A stretch of DNA of 52,673 nucleotides from Gammaproteobacteria bacterium (GTDB taxonomy: Bacteria > Pseudomonadota > Gammaproteobacteria > Chromatiales > Chromatiaceae), in NCBI GenBank assembly GCA_011389885.1, contig JAABTK010000023.1, positions 1-52,673 of the forward strand, given 5' to 3'. A model generated the notes under the pieces. It saw nothing but the letters and a program-made list of their open reading frames with translations, was not told the DNA's origin and did not search any database. Below, piece by piece: positions 1-8,404 of this stretch (position 1 is the stretch's first letter; every line of letters begins with the position of its first letter). The position numbers and the translations under genes are program-made.

Positions 1-30
1 CGCACCGGCTGATGCAGTGGTAGTAAGGCG

Positions 31-660
31 TTGTTTCCGCGTCGATTAGCTGGTTTCTGGCTCGGGTCATGGTCTGGATCTCCGCTGCTGCTGGGACGGG
101 GCAGTTCAAGTTTAGCCTATGGGAGGCGGGCGTCAAGTTTTTGGGTGTCCTCGAAGCACATCCTAGACTATGACGACAAGGGGTATGTGCTGTCACGGGA
201 TGGCGAGCCGAACGCGGTTCACTTCACCGATGAGATGCGCCGCATGGTCAATGATCCTGTACGGTCACTGCACCTGGTGCATAACCACCCAGGCGACTCC
301 CCGCCATCCGTCAACGACCTGGTCACGGCTGCAAGGTCAGGCGTCAGCCAGGTTGACGCGATTGGGCATTGGGGGTCGAGGTATTCGATCAGCGTGCAAG
401 GTAGGGCGGATATGGTTGTGGCGGCATATTCTGCCGCCGACGCGGTCATAGATCAGCAACTTTACGTTGCGATTGATGCCGGAGTTGTGTCAAAACAGGT
501 AGCCAAGGCGTTGCAGGATCATATCATTCTCGTTGCGCTTCATAATGCGGGGGTCATAGACTATGCGCACACCATGATGCCATCTAAGGCCGAAATGTTC
601 GGTTCCTATGATGGACTCATCCAACAGACTGCATCAAACGCCGCAAAATCACTACCATGA
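31..660 (+). pseudogene. Prophage-derived protein with JAB/MPN-like domain, 5' end eroded or frameshifted
   Basis: The frame opens with TTG and has an in-frame stop at 10-12. Its first ~40 residues look like out-of-frame translation, whereas the stretch from about residue 42 reads as real protein. That stretch contains HNHPGDSPPSVND (H84, H86, S93, D96), close to the HxHP...S..D metal-binding signature of JAB/MPN (JAMM) proteins such as RadC and the C-terminal domains of some phage head-morphogenesis proteins. The spacing between the second His and the Asp is one residue shorter than in RadC. Two further phage-type genes follow in the same direction, which supports a structural-module remnant. 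The 5' part probably lies outside the window or in another frame. A catalytic function is not established. Confidence 0.55.
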
Positions 661-842
661 TGATAATTGACCCACCGCTCTTGGACCGCTATTCACCCCG
701 CAGCCAGATTGTCGATTGGCTTGAAAAACTCCGCTCTTTCGAGCAAGACGATGTCGGGGTCCGCGATTTGGAGATCAAGCGCGCTGAGCGCTGGCTAAGG
801 CAGCATGACGAGCTGGTAGCCAAAGGGGAGATTCAGGAGTGA
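657..842 (+). CDS. Small hypothetical protein in prophage remnant
   Basis: 61 residues, highly charged, mostly predicted helical, with no recognised family. It starts at ATG 657, overlapping the stop of the preceding frame by 4 bp, and its own stop overlaps the GTG start of the next gene by 4 bp. This translational coupling is typical of phage late operons and is the main reason to believe the gene is real. It lies between a head-morphogenesis-like fragment and a virion-morphogenesis gene, where phages often carry small completion or adaptor proteins. No function is assigned. Confidence 0.5.
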   Translation: MMIIDPPLLDRYSPRSQIVDWLEKLRSFEQDDVGVRDLEIKRAERWLRQHDELVAKGEIQE

Positions 843-1309
843 GCCTGCTAGCCGTCACAAGACTGAACGCACTCCAGGAGCGCCTTTCCAATCTGCGCCC
901 AGTCCTCAAGGTCATCGGCGAAGAACTCACCGAATCCACCAAGCACCGCTTCGAGACCTCCACCACCCCAGACGGCCAGCGCTGGGAGGAAAACGCCGAA
1001 TCCACCCTCCTTGGCCACATGCGCGCCAAGACCAAAGGCAGCCTCCTCACCAAACGCGGAAACACAAAGGCCAGCGCCATAAAGGCCCTGGCCAAAAAAC
1101 GCCCTCTCATCGGCGAGACCAAACAACTATCCACCAAGATCAGCTACCGACTAGACGGCGACACCACCCTCCTCGTCGGCTCCCCCCTCATCTACGCAGC
1201 CACCCACCAATTCGGACGCGGCAACATCCCCGCCAGACCATTCCTTGGCCTATCCCCAGCCGATGAAAACACCATCAAAACCGAATTGATCGACTATTTA
1301 TCTCCATGA
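839..1309 (+). CDS. Phage virion morphogenesis protein (Mu gpG / P2 gpS-like)
   Basis: 156 residues, GTG start overlapping the upstream stop. The arrangement fits the phage virion-morphogenesis family (tail completion or head-tail joining): an N-terminal helical region, then a middle with DGQRWEENAESTL, then YAATHQFG followed by IPARPFLGLS near the C-terminus. This YA..HQFG...IPARPFLG signature is characteristic of the family. Length is normal. The gene is unusually C-rich on the coding strand compared with the surrounding genes, consistent with foreign origin. No tail or tape-measure genes follow, because host genes resume within 300 bp, so the prophage is truncated on this side. Confidence 0.8.
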   Translation: MSLLAVTRLNALQERLSNLRPVLKVIGEELTESTKHRFETSTTPDGQRWEENAESTLLGHMRAKTKGSLLTKRGNTKASAIKALAKKRPLIGETKQLSTKISYRLDGDTTLLVGSPLIYAATHQFGRGNIPARPFLGLSPADENTIKTELIDYLSP

Positions 1310-1583
1310 ATCGCTATTTTCCCGCTTAATACTCGCTCCAGTTTCTCCGAAATGTTTCGCAAACCAACCGAAATTCACTATTCCTGCAAGTCACACCTAA
1401 CCCACTGTCCCACCAATCATTTCCCTTACCCCACCACCTAACGCCCATCTTGCAAACCTAACGGTCCCCTGGTCATTGTTCCCGCGGGGACGATCAGGCA
1501 ACACCCCCTCCCCGCCTTGCGGTCCTCTGCGCCCTCTGCGCCCTCTGCGTTCCCAGAAACCATTGTTTCCGTTAAGCCTGATT
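1310..1583. other. Intergenic spacer after prophage remnant, no gene seen
   Basis: 274 bp between the prophage remnant and the radical SAM gene. The first ~190 bp is comparatively AT- and C-rich and shows no convincing ORF, tRNA or att-like repeat. The right third holds a copy of a dispersed host repeat listed separately. The junction between phage-like and host sequence therefore lies in this stretch, but no duplicated attachment core is visible within the window. Confidence 0.5.
1513..1578 (-). repeat. Dispersed ~65-bp repeat (GGAACGCAGAGGGCGCAGAG family), copy 1
   Basis: Read on the minus strand this gives CGGAAACAATGG, then GGAACGCAGAGGGCGCAGAG and AGGACCGCA. The same string of motifs recurs near 12.65, 19.85, 27.56 and 38.40 kb, with degenerate copies at 27.8-28.1 kb. 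In this copy the GGGCGCAGA segment is internally duplicated. Confidence 0.75.
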
Positions 1584-2654
1584 TCAGAACAGGCTCAGCT
1601 GGCGTTCGTCGCCTCGCGGCGGCTGGAAGCGGTCGCTGCGCAGCACCGGCGGCGGTTCGAACCCCAGGCGCTCGGCGGCCAGCCGAAAGCGCTGGGAGAA
1701 GAGTTGCGCATACACCCCGCTGCCGGTCATGCGTTGGCCGAAACGGCTATCATAGGCCCGGCCGCCGTGACAGTCCTTGAGCCGTTCCAACACCCGTTTG
1801 GCCTGTAGCGGGCGGTGGTGGTGCAGCCATTCGGTGAATAGCCCTTCGATTTCCAGCGGCACCCGCAACAGGGTATATAAAGCCGACCGCGCCCCGGCGT
1901 CGCGGCTGTGCTGCATTAAGGTCTCCAGCTCCGGGTCTGTCAGCATGGGGATCAAAGGCGCGATCATCGCGGTCACCGGGATGCCGGCGGCGTGCAGGCG
2001 GGCCATGGTCTCGAAACGGCGCTGCGGGGCCGCCGCACGGGGTTCCAGGCGGCGGCAGAGATCGCGCTCCAGGGTGGTCACCGACACCGCCACTTGCGCT
2101 AAACCGTCCGCCGCCAAATCGGCCAGCAGGTCCAGGTCGCGTTCCACCAGCGCCGATTTGGTGATAATCAGCAGCGGGTGGCGGTGTTCGACGAAGCGCT
2201 CCAGCAGCGCCCGGGTGATGCCCAGCTCGCGCTCCACGGGCTGATAGGCATCGGTGTTTACGCCCAGCATGATGGGCTGGCAGCGGTAACCGGGCTTGGC
2301 CCATGCGGCCCGCAGCAGCCGGGCTGCGTCGGGTTTGTAGTGGATCTTGGTCTCGAACTCGATGCCGGGGGAGTGGCTGAGATAGGCGTGGCTGGGGCGG
2401 GCAAAGCAGTAGACGCAGCCGTGTTCGCAGCCGCGGTAGGGGTTGATGGACACAGCGAAGGGCACATCCGGCGAGGTGTTGCGGCTCAGGATGCTGCGGC
2501 TGGCGTCGCGGATCAACTCGGTGGGCGCCGCCGCCGGGGCCGCTTCCAGCGCACCCCAACCGTCGTCGAAGGCCTCGCTGCGGGTGCTGGCGTAGCGATT
2601 GTGCGGGTTGCTCAGCGCCCCGCGGGGCGAATGGTTTTGCTTTGCAGCGGGCAT
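1584..2654 (-). CDS. PA0069-family radical SAM protein
   Basis: 356 residues. The radical SAM [4Fe-4S] motif is RGCEHGCVYCFARPSH, with Cys at 76, 80 and 83 (Cx3Cx2C). It is preceded by NPYRGCEHGC, which is typical of the SplB-like PA0069 family; GVNTDAYQP and IITKS further on are also conserved there. Members cleave S-adenosylmethionine to a 5'-deoxyadenosyl radical, but the substrate of this widespread family is unknown to me. A DNA-repair role like spore photoproduct lyase is sometimes suggested from similarity and is not demonstrated here. The gene is divergent from the cupin gene, with starts 46 bp apart. Length is normal and no key residue is missing. Confidence 0.88.
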   Translation of the reverse strand: MPAAKQNHSPRGALSNPHNRYASTRSEAFDDGWGALEAAPAAAPTELIRDASRSILSRNTSPDVPFAVSINPYRGCEHGCVYCFARPSHAYLSHSPGIEFETKIHYKPDAARLLRAAWAKPGYRCQPIMLGVNTDAYQPVERELGITRALLERFVEHRHPLLIITKSALVERDLDLLADLAADGLAQVAVSVTTLERDLCRRLEPRAAAPQRRFETMARLHAAGIPVTAMIAPLIPMLTDPELETLMQHSRDAGARSALYTLLRVPLEIEGLFTEWLHHHRPLQAKRVLERLKDCHGGRAYDSRFGQRMTGSGVYAQLFSQRFRLAAERLGFEPPPVLRSDRFQPPRGDERQLSLF

Positions 2655-2700
2655 GCCTCTAATCTACCCCGGTTTTGGGCCGACGAAAACGGTGATCTCA

Positions 2701-3039
2701 ATGACGGCGGCTGACCTGCAGGCCGAATCCCTGTTCGCGGGGATCCCCGCGGCCTTGCCCGAAGAGCTGTTCCAGCGCCTGTTCGCGGGCGACGGCTTTC
2801 GGGTGGCGCGTATCGTCTCACGGGGGCACGCCTCGCCGCCCGGGTTTTGGTACGATCAGGACGAACACGAATGGGTGCTGCTGTTGCAGGGCGCCGCGCG
2901 GCTGGTCTTTGAGGGCGCGCACCAGCCGGTGACACTGGCCGCGGGCGACGCCCTCGACATCCCGTCCCATCGCCGGCATCGGGTGGCGTGGACGGATCCG
3001 AAACAGGACACGATTTGGTTGGCGATTTTTTACCGATGA
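2701..3039 (+). CDS. Cupin-domain protein
   Basis: 112 residues from ATG 2701. The frame stays open upstream, but that part lies over the divergent gene and looks non-coding. A single small beta-barrel cupin: WVLLLQGAARLVF is cupin motif 1-like and GDALDIPSHRRHRVAW is motif 2 with potential metal-ligand histidines. Single-cupin proteins of this size are often annotated as dioxygenase- or isomerase-like, but the substrate cannot be told. The stop overlaps the start of the next gene by 4 bp (ATGA), so the two are co-translated. Confidence 0.75.
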   Translation: MTAADLQAESLFAGIPAALPEELFQRLFAGDGFRVARIVSRGHASPPGFWYDQDEHEWVLLLQGAARLVFEGAHQPVTLAAGDALDIPSHRRHRVAWTDPKQDTIWLAIFYR

Positions 3040-3998
3040 ACTGGAAACGATACCTTTCTCTGGCGCTGCGCTTCGGGCTGGGCGCGGCGGGCCTACTGTA
3101 CGCCTTTTGGGGCGTGGACTTCGCCAAACTAACGGCGGTGGCGGCAGACTATAACTGGTTCGCCGTACTGGCGATTGTGGCCTTTTCCTTCGGGGTCTAT
3201 GTCTATTTAGGCTACCGCCTGGCGGTGATCGCCCACTGGCGTTCGGATGTGCGGGTGGGGGCCCTGGCCACGGTGATCTGCCACGGCTTTAACAACATTC
3301 TGCCCACCAAGCTCGGCGAGTTGGCCAAGGCCATCTATTTGAGCGCCCGCGGCCGGCTGACCAAGGCCGAGGCCCTCGGTGTGGTGTTTTGGGAGCGCTT
3401 TCTGGATCTTAACGCGATCCTGCTGCTGGCCCTGCTGGCCATGGCTTTAATGGAGCGCAATCTGTTCGCGGTGCCGTTGGCGGCGGCGATCGGCGGGCTG
3501 TGGAGCGCGCTCTTCGTGTTTCGGCGCTGGCCGGCGGTGCCCGAGCGGCTGATCTCCTGGCTGCCCGCGGAGCGCCTGCGGGCCTTTGCGCGGGAACTCC
3601 AAAGCCATGTGGACACCCGCTTCAAGGCGCGCTTTTTGCTACGCACCGCTGGCCAGACCGGCGTCGTCTGGCTGCTGTATTCGGTGCAGGCGTTGCTGAT
3701 CCTGCTGTGGGTGGCGGCGCTGGATATCACCTTCGCCCAGGCCCTGGTGGTGTTCGTGGTCTCGGGCATCGGCATGAGCCTGCCCTCCACCCCGGGCGCG
3801 CTGGGGGTGTTCGAGGCCGCGGTGGTGCTGGCCCTGAGTTGGTACGGCGTGCCCAAAGAGCAAGCCATCCCCGCCGCCTTGGTGATGCACATGATCGAAT
3901 ACATCCCCACCACCGGCCTCACCCTGTTGATGCTGATGCGCAGCGACCTGGGCCTGGGGGAACTGCGTACCGCATTACAGCGGCGCAATACGGAGTAG
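3036..3998 (+). CDS. Flippase-like integral membrane protein (LPG synthase TM-region family)
   Basis: 320 residues from ATG 3036, with about eight hydrophobic helices. Features of the lysylphosphatidylglycerol-synthase transmembrane family (AglD/MprF-like) are visible: CHGFNNILPTKLGELAKA around residues 82-100 and GIGMSLPSTPGALGVFEAA around 245-265. In this family the region is thought to flip or handle lipid-linked intermediates; no soluble aminoacyl-transferase domain is attached. It is coupled to the cupin gene by a 4-bp overlap and faces a GT39-like glycosyltransferase gene whose end is 11 bp away, which suggests, but does not prove, a role in lipid-linked sugar metabolism. Confidence 0.8.
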   Translation: MNWKRYLSLALRFGLGAAGLLYAFWGVDFAKLTAVAADYNWFAVLAIVAFSFGVYVYLGYRLAVIAHWRSDVRVGALATVICHGFNNILPTKLGELAKAIYLSARGRLTKAEALGVVFWERFLDLNAILLLALLAMALMERNLFAVPLAAAIGGLWSALFVFRRWPAVPERLISWLPAERLRAFARELQSHVDTRFKARFLLRTAGQTGVVWLLYSVQALLILLWVAALDITFAQALVVFVVSGIGMSLPSTPGALGVFEAAVVLALSWYGVPKEQAIPAALVMHMIEYIPTTGLTLLMLMRSDLGLGELRTALQRRNTE

Positions 3999-4009
3999 GC
4001 CGGCGGCGC

Positions 4010-5377
4010 TCAAGTCACGGCTGTTTTCGTCATTCTAGGCGCAGGTTTTCGGGAGCGGCTTCGCCAGCGCTTCAGGAGCCAGTAGGGCGGCAATAGCGCG
4101 AGCATGTATAGGGCCGGTTTCACTGGGACCATGTACCGGGGCAGCGGATTGCCGAGGGCATGGAAGAACAGGAAGAATAGAAACAGCAGGGAGATCAGGC
4201 GCGCGGCGTACAGGCGCCCCGGGGGCAGGCCGAGCCGCGAGCGCGGGACCCATGCCGCCAGCGCGCCCAGGACCCCGAGCACGACCAGTAACGGATACAG
4301 CCCCTTCATTGCGCGGTAGCTGAGCTTGAAGGCCGGTTCGCTGAAGTAGGGCGAATACTGAACATCGAATTGCAAGATGTCGTCCCAGCCCTGAATGTAG
4401 CCCCACTCGAGCAGGGTCGCCGGCTTGCGCAGGTACCACCACAGGTGGCGCAGGGGCTGTTCCGAGAAGCGACGCGCAAGCTCGGCCCGGAATACGGCGA
4501 AGTCGGTTTGCGCGCCGTTGTAGTCGGGGTCTGCGTGATAGGGATAGCCCCGCGTTTCGGCGCGGCCTTGGTACATCAGGTCGGGGTAGATGCCGTGATA
4601 GAGCCAGTTCGCCAAGTATGAAGCGTCGGTTTGGGGTTCCGTCGTAAGCTGGTTGCGCGCCGCCCAGCCGCCGACGCCAATCACGAAGATCAAGGCCAAT
4701 AGGCCTAATTTTCGTTGCACGCTGCGCTGGCGAAAGCGCCAGGCCAGGAAGAGCAACAGTAGCGGCACGAGGACGAGGGCGCTGCTGCGGGTGAGGGCGG
4801 CGTAGGTGAGGGCCAGGGCGGCGAGCAGCAGCCAGCCGAGGTCGGCGGGCGGTGCGCGTTGGGCCGGAAAGGCCCGGATCAGCAGCCAGAGCCCGCTAAG
4901 CAGCAGAAAGGTGAACAGGGTTTCCGACAGCAGGTAGGTGTTGAGCGCGATTAAATGCGGGCTGAAGGCGGTGAGCGCCGCCACCGCCAGGGCCGCCCAG
5001 CGGCCGAGCATTTCGCGGGCCAATGCGAAGGCGAGCAAGATGCTGAGGCCGCTGAGCAAGGCCTGGGCGAGCCGCACCCCCTGCTCGAAGAGCTCCAGGC
5101 TGGGGGTGCGGGCGAATACATACAGAAACCAGGGGTAGCCGGGCGTGCGTGCGGCGTCGGGGGCGGGTGTGCGGTGTTCGAAAAAGGCGCTTTGCGGATC
5201 CGAGGAGTAGACGCCGTACTGGGCCATATTCAGCGCATGGGCGGCGTATTGCAGGGCGTCGTTACGGAAGGGCGACTGGATTACGGTGTTTTCCACCGCC
5301 GCCCAGCGCAGGGCCAGGCCGGCCAAAAAGATCAGCAGCAGGGCGGTCCAGATCGCAGCGGTTTTTAATCGGCTCAT
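4010..5377 (-). CDS. GT39/ArnT-like membrane glycosyltransferase
   Basis: 455 residues, strongly hydrophobic with roughly ten membrane segments. An N-terminal helix is followed by a periplasmic loop with FRNDALQYAAHA; an Asp in this first loop is the usual catalytic position of the dolichyl-phosphate-mannose mannosyltransferase (GT39)/ArnT superfamily. TPGYPWFLYVFA shortly after is a second family hallmark. Such enzymes move a sugar from a polyprenyl-phosphate donor to protein or lipid A on the outer face of the inner membrane. The acceptor here is unknown. The gene is convergent with the flippase-like gene and divergent from ccmA. Confidence 0.78.
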   Translation of the reverse strand: MSRLKTAAIWTALLLIFLAGLALRWAAVENTVIQSPFRNDALQYAAHALNMAQYGVYSSDPQSAFFEHRTPAPDAARTPGYPWFLYVFARTPSLELFEQGVRLAQALLSGLSILLAFALAREMLGRWAALAVAALTAFSPHLIALNTYLLSETLFTFLLLSGLWLLIRAFPAQRAPPADLGWLLLAALALTYAALTRSSALVLVPLLLLFLAWRFRQRSVQRKLGLLALIFVIGVGGWAARNQLTTEPQTDASYLANWLYHGIYPDLMYQGRAETRGYPYHADPDYNGAQTDFAVFRAELARRFSEQPLRHLWWYLRKPATLLEWGYIQGWDDILQFDVQYSPYFSEPAFKLSYRAMKGLYPLLVVLGVLGALAAWVPRSRLGLPPGRLYAARLISLLFLFFLFFHALGNPLPRYMVPVKPALYMLALLPPYWLLKRWRSRSRKPAPRMTKTAVT

Positions 5378-5457
5378 AAGCGTGGGGCGGTGTAAGGGGT
5401 TGGTGGTTGCTTCATCCTATCAGAGCGGCGCCGAGTGCGTGTAGAATGATCTTCCGC

Positions 5458-5475
5458 CGCTGCCTTGCGGCAGCG
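5458..5475. terminator. Hairpin upstream of ccmA
   Basis: CGCTGCC-TTGC-GGCAGCG forms a perfect 7-bp stem with a 4-nt loop, followed by ATTTGCTTTTGCTT. It sits in the divergent spacer between the GT39-like gene and ccmA and overlaps the putative ccm promoter. It could be a terminator or attenuator, or part of a regulatory site. Confidence 0.35.
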
Positions 5476-5494
5476 ATTTGCTTTTGCTTATAAC
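5465..5494 (+). promoter_or_regulatory. Candidate sigma-70 promoter of the ccm operon
   Basis: TTGCGG at 5465-5470 and TATAAC at 5489-5494 are 18 bp apart, about 75 bp upstream of ccmA. The -10 is good and the -35 weak. It overlaps a perfect hairpin. The call rests on sequence match only. Confidence 0.35.
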
Positions 5495-5568
5495 GAGAGG
5501 GGCCTCTTGATCGGAATCCGCCGCTGGCCGCGTAACGGCCGCCTTGCCGCTGTGTTGGGGGCCGCGTG

Positions 5569-6199
<631 letters not shown>

Positions 6200-6207
<8 letters not shown>

Positions 6208-6868
6208 GATCTTTTTCACTGTGTTGCGGCGGGACTTGCTGCTGGTCATCCGTCGGCGCTCGGACCTGTTCACCACCCTGGTGTTCTTCGTCATCACCGT
6301 AAGCCTGTTCCCGCTGGGCATCGGCCCGGAGATGGACACCCTGCGGCTGATCGCCCCCGGGGTGGTTTGGGTGGCGGCGCTGCTGGCCTCCATGCTGGCG
6401 CTGGAGCGGTTGTTCGCCGCGGATTTCGCCGACGGCACGCTGGAGCAGTTGCTTTTGACGCCGCAGCCGTTGTCGCTGCTGGTGCTGGGCAAAATCCTTG
6501 CGCACTGGATGGTCACCGGGCTGCCATTGGTGCTGATGGCCCCGATTCTCGGGTTACAATACGACCTCTCGGCGGAGGCCCTGGGCATGCTGATGCTCAC
6601 CTTGCTGCTCGGCACCCCGGCGCTGAGCCTGATCGGGGCCATCGGCGCGGCCTTGACCCTGGGCCTGCGCGGGGGCGGGGTGCTGGTGGCGCTGCTGGTG
6701 CTGCCGCTGTTTGTGCCGGTGCTGATCTTCGGCGCCGGGGCGGTGGAGGCCACGGTGTCCGGGCTGGGGGCCGAGGGGCATCTGTCGCTGTTGGGGGCCA
6801 TGCTGGTGCTGGCCCTGCTGTTGGGTCCGCTGGCCTCCGCCATGGCCCTGCGGGTGTCCATGGAGTAG
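6200..6868 (+). CDS. ccmB: CcmB, haem exporter membrane subunit
   Basis: 222 residues with six hydrophobic helices, the usual size and topology for CcmB. The N-terminus LRRDLLLVIRRRSDLFTTLVFF and the middle FADGTLEQLLLTPQP are conserved CcmB sequences. It is the membrane partner of the CcmA ATPase. The start overlaps ccmA. A 158-bp spacer separates it from ccmC, the only sizeable gap in an otherwise fully overlapping operon. I see no gene or clear terminator in that spacer, so an internal promoter is possible. Confidence 0.95.
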
Positions 6869-7026
6869 GCGCCCTGGCAATCGCCGGCGGCGGTCGGGGT
6901 CGCCCCGCCGGGGTGATTGAAACCGCCCCGACGAAAACTCGGGGGAACCTCGCCCGGCCGAGGGCATCAAAATAAAATGGTCGCGCCGCCGGCGATGGCC
7001 CCAGACATTCGGAAACCATCGCGCGC

Positions 7027-7782
7027 ATGAGTTCACGCCTAATCAACTGGTTCAAATTCTCCTCGCCAGTCGCCTTTTATCCGCTGGCCGGTCGCCTGGG
7101 CGCCTGGTCCGGCTGGATCGCGGCCATTCTGATCGTGGTCGGGCTCTATATGAGCTTCTTCGTGGCCCCGACCGATTACAAGCAGGGCGAGGGCTACCGC
7201 ATCATCTATGTGCATGTGCCGGCGGCCTGGATGTCGATGTTTATCTATGTCGTGATGGCCGGATGGGCCGGCATGGGGCTGGTGTTCAATACCCGGCTGT
7301 CGTCCATGATGGCCAGCGCGCTAGCCCCCACCGGGGCCCTGTTCGCCTTCCTGTCGCTGTGGACCGGGGCCTTTTGGGGCAAGCCCATGTGGGGCGCCTG
7401 GTGGGTGTGGGACGCGCGCCTCACCTCGGCGCTGATCCTGTTTTTCCTGTACCTGGGTTTTATGGCCTTGCAGGCCTCCATCGACGAACCCCGCCGTGCG
7501 GACCGCGCCGGGGCCATCCTGGCGCTGGTGGGCGTGGTCAACGTGCCCATCATCTATTACTCGGTGCAGTGGTGGAACACCCTGCACCAGGGCGCCACCA
7601 TCAAAATGGGCGGCGGCGCCAGCATGGATCCGGTCATGCTGTGGACCATGCTGATCATGACCTTCGGCTTTTGGGCCTACGCCATTGCGGTGGCGATGAT
7701 CCGGGTGCAGGCCATAATCCTGGAGCGCGAGAGGAACACCACCTGGGTCACCGAACTGGTCAAGGCCGGAGGCAAGGCATGA
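7027..7782 (+). CDS. ccmC: CcmC, haem delivery protein
   Basis: 251 residues, six membrane helices. The haem-handling WWD motif is visible as WGAWWVWDARLTSAL, with flanking His residues in IYVHVPAAW and in the loop before the last helix. CcmC attaches haem to CcmE in the periplasm, helped by CcmD. The 4-bp overlap with ccmD keeps the two coupled. Length and motif spacing are normal. Confidence 0.96.
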   Translation: MSSRLINWFKFSSPVAFYPLAGRLGAWSGWIAAILIVVGLYMSFFVAPTDYKQGEGYRIIYVHVPAAWMSMFIYVVMAGWAGMGLVFNTRLSSMMASALAPTGALFAFLSLWTGAFWGKPMWGAWWVWDARLTSALILFFLYLGFMALQASIDEPRRADRAGAILALVGVVNVPIIYYSVQWWNTLHQGATIKMGGGASMDPVMLWTMLIMTFGFWAYAIAVAMIRVQAIILERERNTTWVTELVKAGGKA

Positions 7783-7946
7783 GGGAATTCTTCGCTATGG
7801 GGGGCTACGGCCTCTACGTTTGGGGCTCTTTCGGCGTCGCACTGGTGCTGATGGCGGCCGAGCCCCTGTTAGTCATTCATCGCCGACGCAGCGTTTGGCG
7901 GCGGTTGGCACGCATCGTCCGATTGCAGTCCGAGGAGACGAAATGA
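7779..7946 (+). CDS. ccmD: CcmD, small haem exporter subunit
   Basis: 55 residues: a single membrane helix preceded by MGGYGLYVWGSFG, the conserved CcmD N-terminal motif, and followed by a basic cytoplasmic tail. CcmD stabilises CcmC-CcmE interaction and release of holo-CcmE. The start ATG overlaps the ccmC stop and the TGA overlaps the ccmE start, each by 4 bp. Confidence 0.93.
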   Translation: MREFFAMGGYGLYVWGSFGVALVLMAAEPLLVIHRRRSVWRRLARIVRLQSEETK

Positions 7947-8404
7947 AAGCGCGGCATAAACGATTCACCCTGCTGGCGGCAGGCCTGGCTGGCCTCGGCC
8001 TCGCCACGGCGTTGGTGCTCAACGCCCTGGAAAACAACATGAGCTACTTTTTCGACGCCTCTCAGGTGGTGCAGGGCGAGGCCCCGGCGGGGCATGTGTT
8101 TCGCCTCGGCGGCCTGGTCAAGCCCGGCTCGCTGCAACGGGGCGAGGAATTGACGGTGCGCTTCATCGTCACCGATAACGCCGAGGAGGTGCCAGTGGCC
8201 TATACCGGCATCCTGCCCGACCTGTTCGACGAGGGCCAGGGCGTAATCGCCCAAGGCCGGCTCGGCTCGGACGGCGCCTTCGTGGCCGAGGAGGTGTTGG
8301 CCAAGCACGATGAGAACTACATGGCCCCCGAGGTGGCGGCCTCGATGAAGCAACAGCATGTCGAGGGCGTGCAGAACATGGCCCCAGAGGCGATGGTGCA
8401 ATGA
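7943..8404 (+). CDS. ccmE: CcmE, haem chaperone
   Basis: 153 residues. An N-terminal signal anchor (about residues 8-28) is followed by an OB-fold domain. The haem-binding histidine is H122 in KHDENYM, with Y126 at the conserved +4 position (HxxxY type). CcmE binds haem covalently through this His in the periplasm and hands it to CcmF/H. ATG 7943 is chosen because it overlaps the ccmD stop and gives the normal length. Confidence 0.96.
   Translation: MKARHKRFTLLAAGLAGLGLATALVLNALENNMSYFFDASQVVQGEAPAGHVFRLGGLVKPGSLQRGEELTVRFIVTDNAEEVPVAYTGILPDLFDEGQGVIAQGRLGSDGAFVAEEVLAKHDENYMAPEVAASMKQQHVEGVQNMAPEAMVQ

Noticed and set aside
6869-7026. Small gene in the ccmB-ccmC gap
   Set aside because: No frame with a plausible start, ribosome-binding site and composition was found; only an internal promoter or leader is possible.
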